Part shown: positions 6,921 to 7,181 of the stretch, piece after piece | Numbering within the stretch: position 1 is the stretch's first letter | Layout of the letters: every line of letters begins with the position of its first letter | Translations under genes and position numbers: made by a program | Notes under the pieces: model-generated | The model's database searches: none | Told to the model about the DNA's origin: nothing | The model's input: only the letters and a program-made list of their open reading frames with translations | Assembly: GCA_002309695.1 (NCBI GenBank) | Contig: DBXV01000009.1 | Coordinates: 7,773-14,953 of the forward strand | Direction: 5' to 3' | DNA from: Myxococcales bacterium UBA1203 | GTDB lineage: Bacteria; Myxococcota; Myxococcia; Myxococcales; UBA5297 | Length of the DNA: 7,181 nucleotides

Positions 6921-6937
6921 GCGTCCCTCCTGGACGC
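6921..6937 (+). other. Small hairpin in the glmM leader
   Basis: GCGTCC (6921-6926) pairs perfectly with GGACGC (6932-6937) around the five-base loop CTCCT. It lies about 45 bases upstream of the glmM start. The loop is complementary to AGGAG, but the glmM ribosome binding site (GGAAGGA) is not a full match. There is no U tract, so it is not a terminator. A regulatory role is only a possibility. Confidence 0.3.
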
Positions 6938-6982
6938 ACTCCCGGGCACACATCAGACAGAAACCGGAAGGACGGGATTTTG

Positions 6983-7181
6983 ATGAAGAAAAACGAAACG
7001 GCGGGACAGCGCAGGCTCTTTGGCACCGACGGCATCCGCGGCGTCGCCAACACCGAACCCATGACGGCGGAGCTGGCGCTCCAGGTGGGCAAAGCCGTGG
7101 CGCACATCATCAGGAGCGGCAGTCACCGCCACAAAATCGTCGTCGGCAAGGACACGCGCCTGTCCGGCTACATGCTCGAAA
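6983..7181 (+). CDS. glmM: Phosphoglucosamine mutase (3' partial, first 66 codons)
   Basis: The enzyme converts glucosamine-6-phosphate to glucosamine-1-phosphate in the cytoplasm, feeding UDP-N-acetylglucosamine for peptidoglycan and lipopolysaccharide. The visible residues hold the GlmM N-terminal signature RLFGTDGIRGVAN (residues 10-22), followed by PMTAELALQVGKA, and then KIVVGKDTRLSGYM, the conserved strand and Arg-containing loop of domain 1. The active-site serine motif (TASHNP type) would lie beyond the window end. ATG 6983 is supported by GGAAGGA at 6966-6972, 10 bases upstream, and by the normal distance from the start to the FGTDGIRG motif. A different phosphohexomutase is unlikely, because this exact N-terminal motif is characteristic of GlmM. 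It follows the lipoprotein terminator, so it should have its own promoter within 6812-6982, but I could not place one with confidence. Confidence 0.93.
   Translation, partial: MKKNETAGQRRLFGTDGIRGVANTEPMTAELALQVGKAVAHIIRSGSHRHKIVVGKDTRLSGYMLE

Overview
The window looks like a stretch of chromosome from a GC-rich Gram-negative bacterium. The support is an outer-membrane-type lipoprotein, a CpaF/TadA-type secretion ATPase, an RlmI-type rRNA methyltransferase and the start of glmM. The glmM amino terminus and the CpaF together resemble those of Deltaproteobacteria in the old broad sense (Myxococcota or Desulfobacterota). This placement rests on remembered family resemblance and is only moderately secure. 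No tRNA, rRNA, CRISPR array, transposase or integrase was seen.

Layout: (1) 1-1032, the 3' part of an AAA-family ATPase with a DUF4143-type C-terminal domain, visibly richer in A+T than the rest, closed by a clear intrinsic terminator. (2) 1033-1355, a gene-free spacer. (3) 1356-2648, a secreted CAP/SCP-domain protein whose N-terminal half looks like a second, degenerate CAP domain. (4) 2904-4523, a CpaF/TadA/VirB11-type ATPase with an unusual 174-residue C-terminal extension containing perfect 24-bp repeats. It is followed by a hairpin with A and T tracts on either side that can terminate both this gene and the convergent gene. (5) 4671-5855 on the minus strand, a PUA-plus-Rossmann rRNA cytosine methyltransferase (RlmI family). 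(6) 6087-6728, a four-cysteine helical lipoprotein of unknown family, divergent from the methyltransferase and closed by a strong terminator. (7) 6983 to the window end, the 5' end of glmM, preceded by a leader holding a run of 12 C and a small hairpin.

The genes do not form one pathway. Terminators and strand changes isolate most of them, so the window reads as a row of single-gene transcription units: envelope or secretion proteins (CAP protein, CpaF, lipoprotein), a ribosome modification enzyme and a peptidoglycan-precursor enzyme. I see no convincing undescribed multi-gene system. The most unusual items are the double-CAP architecture, the solitary CpaF with its repetitive charged tail, the unassigned lipoprotein and the poly-C run upstream of glmM.
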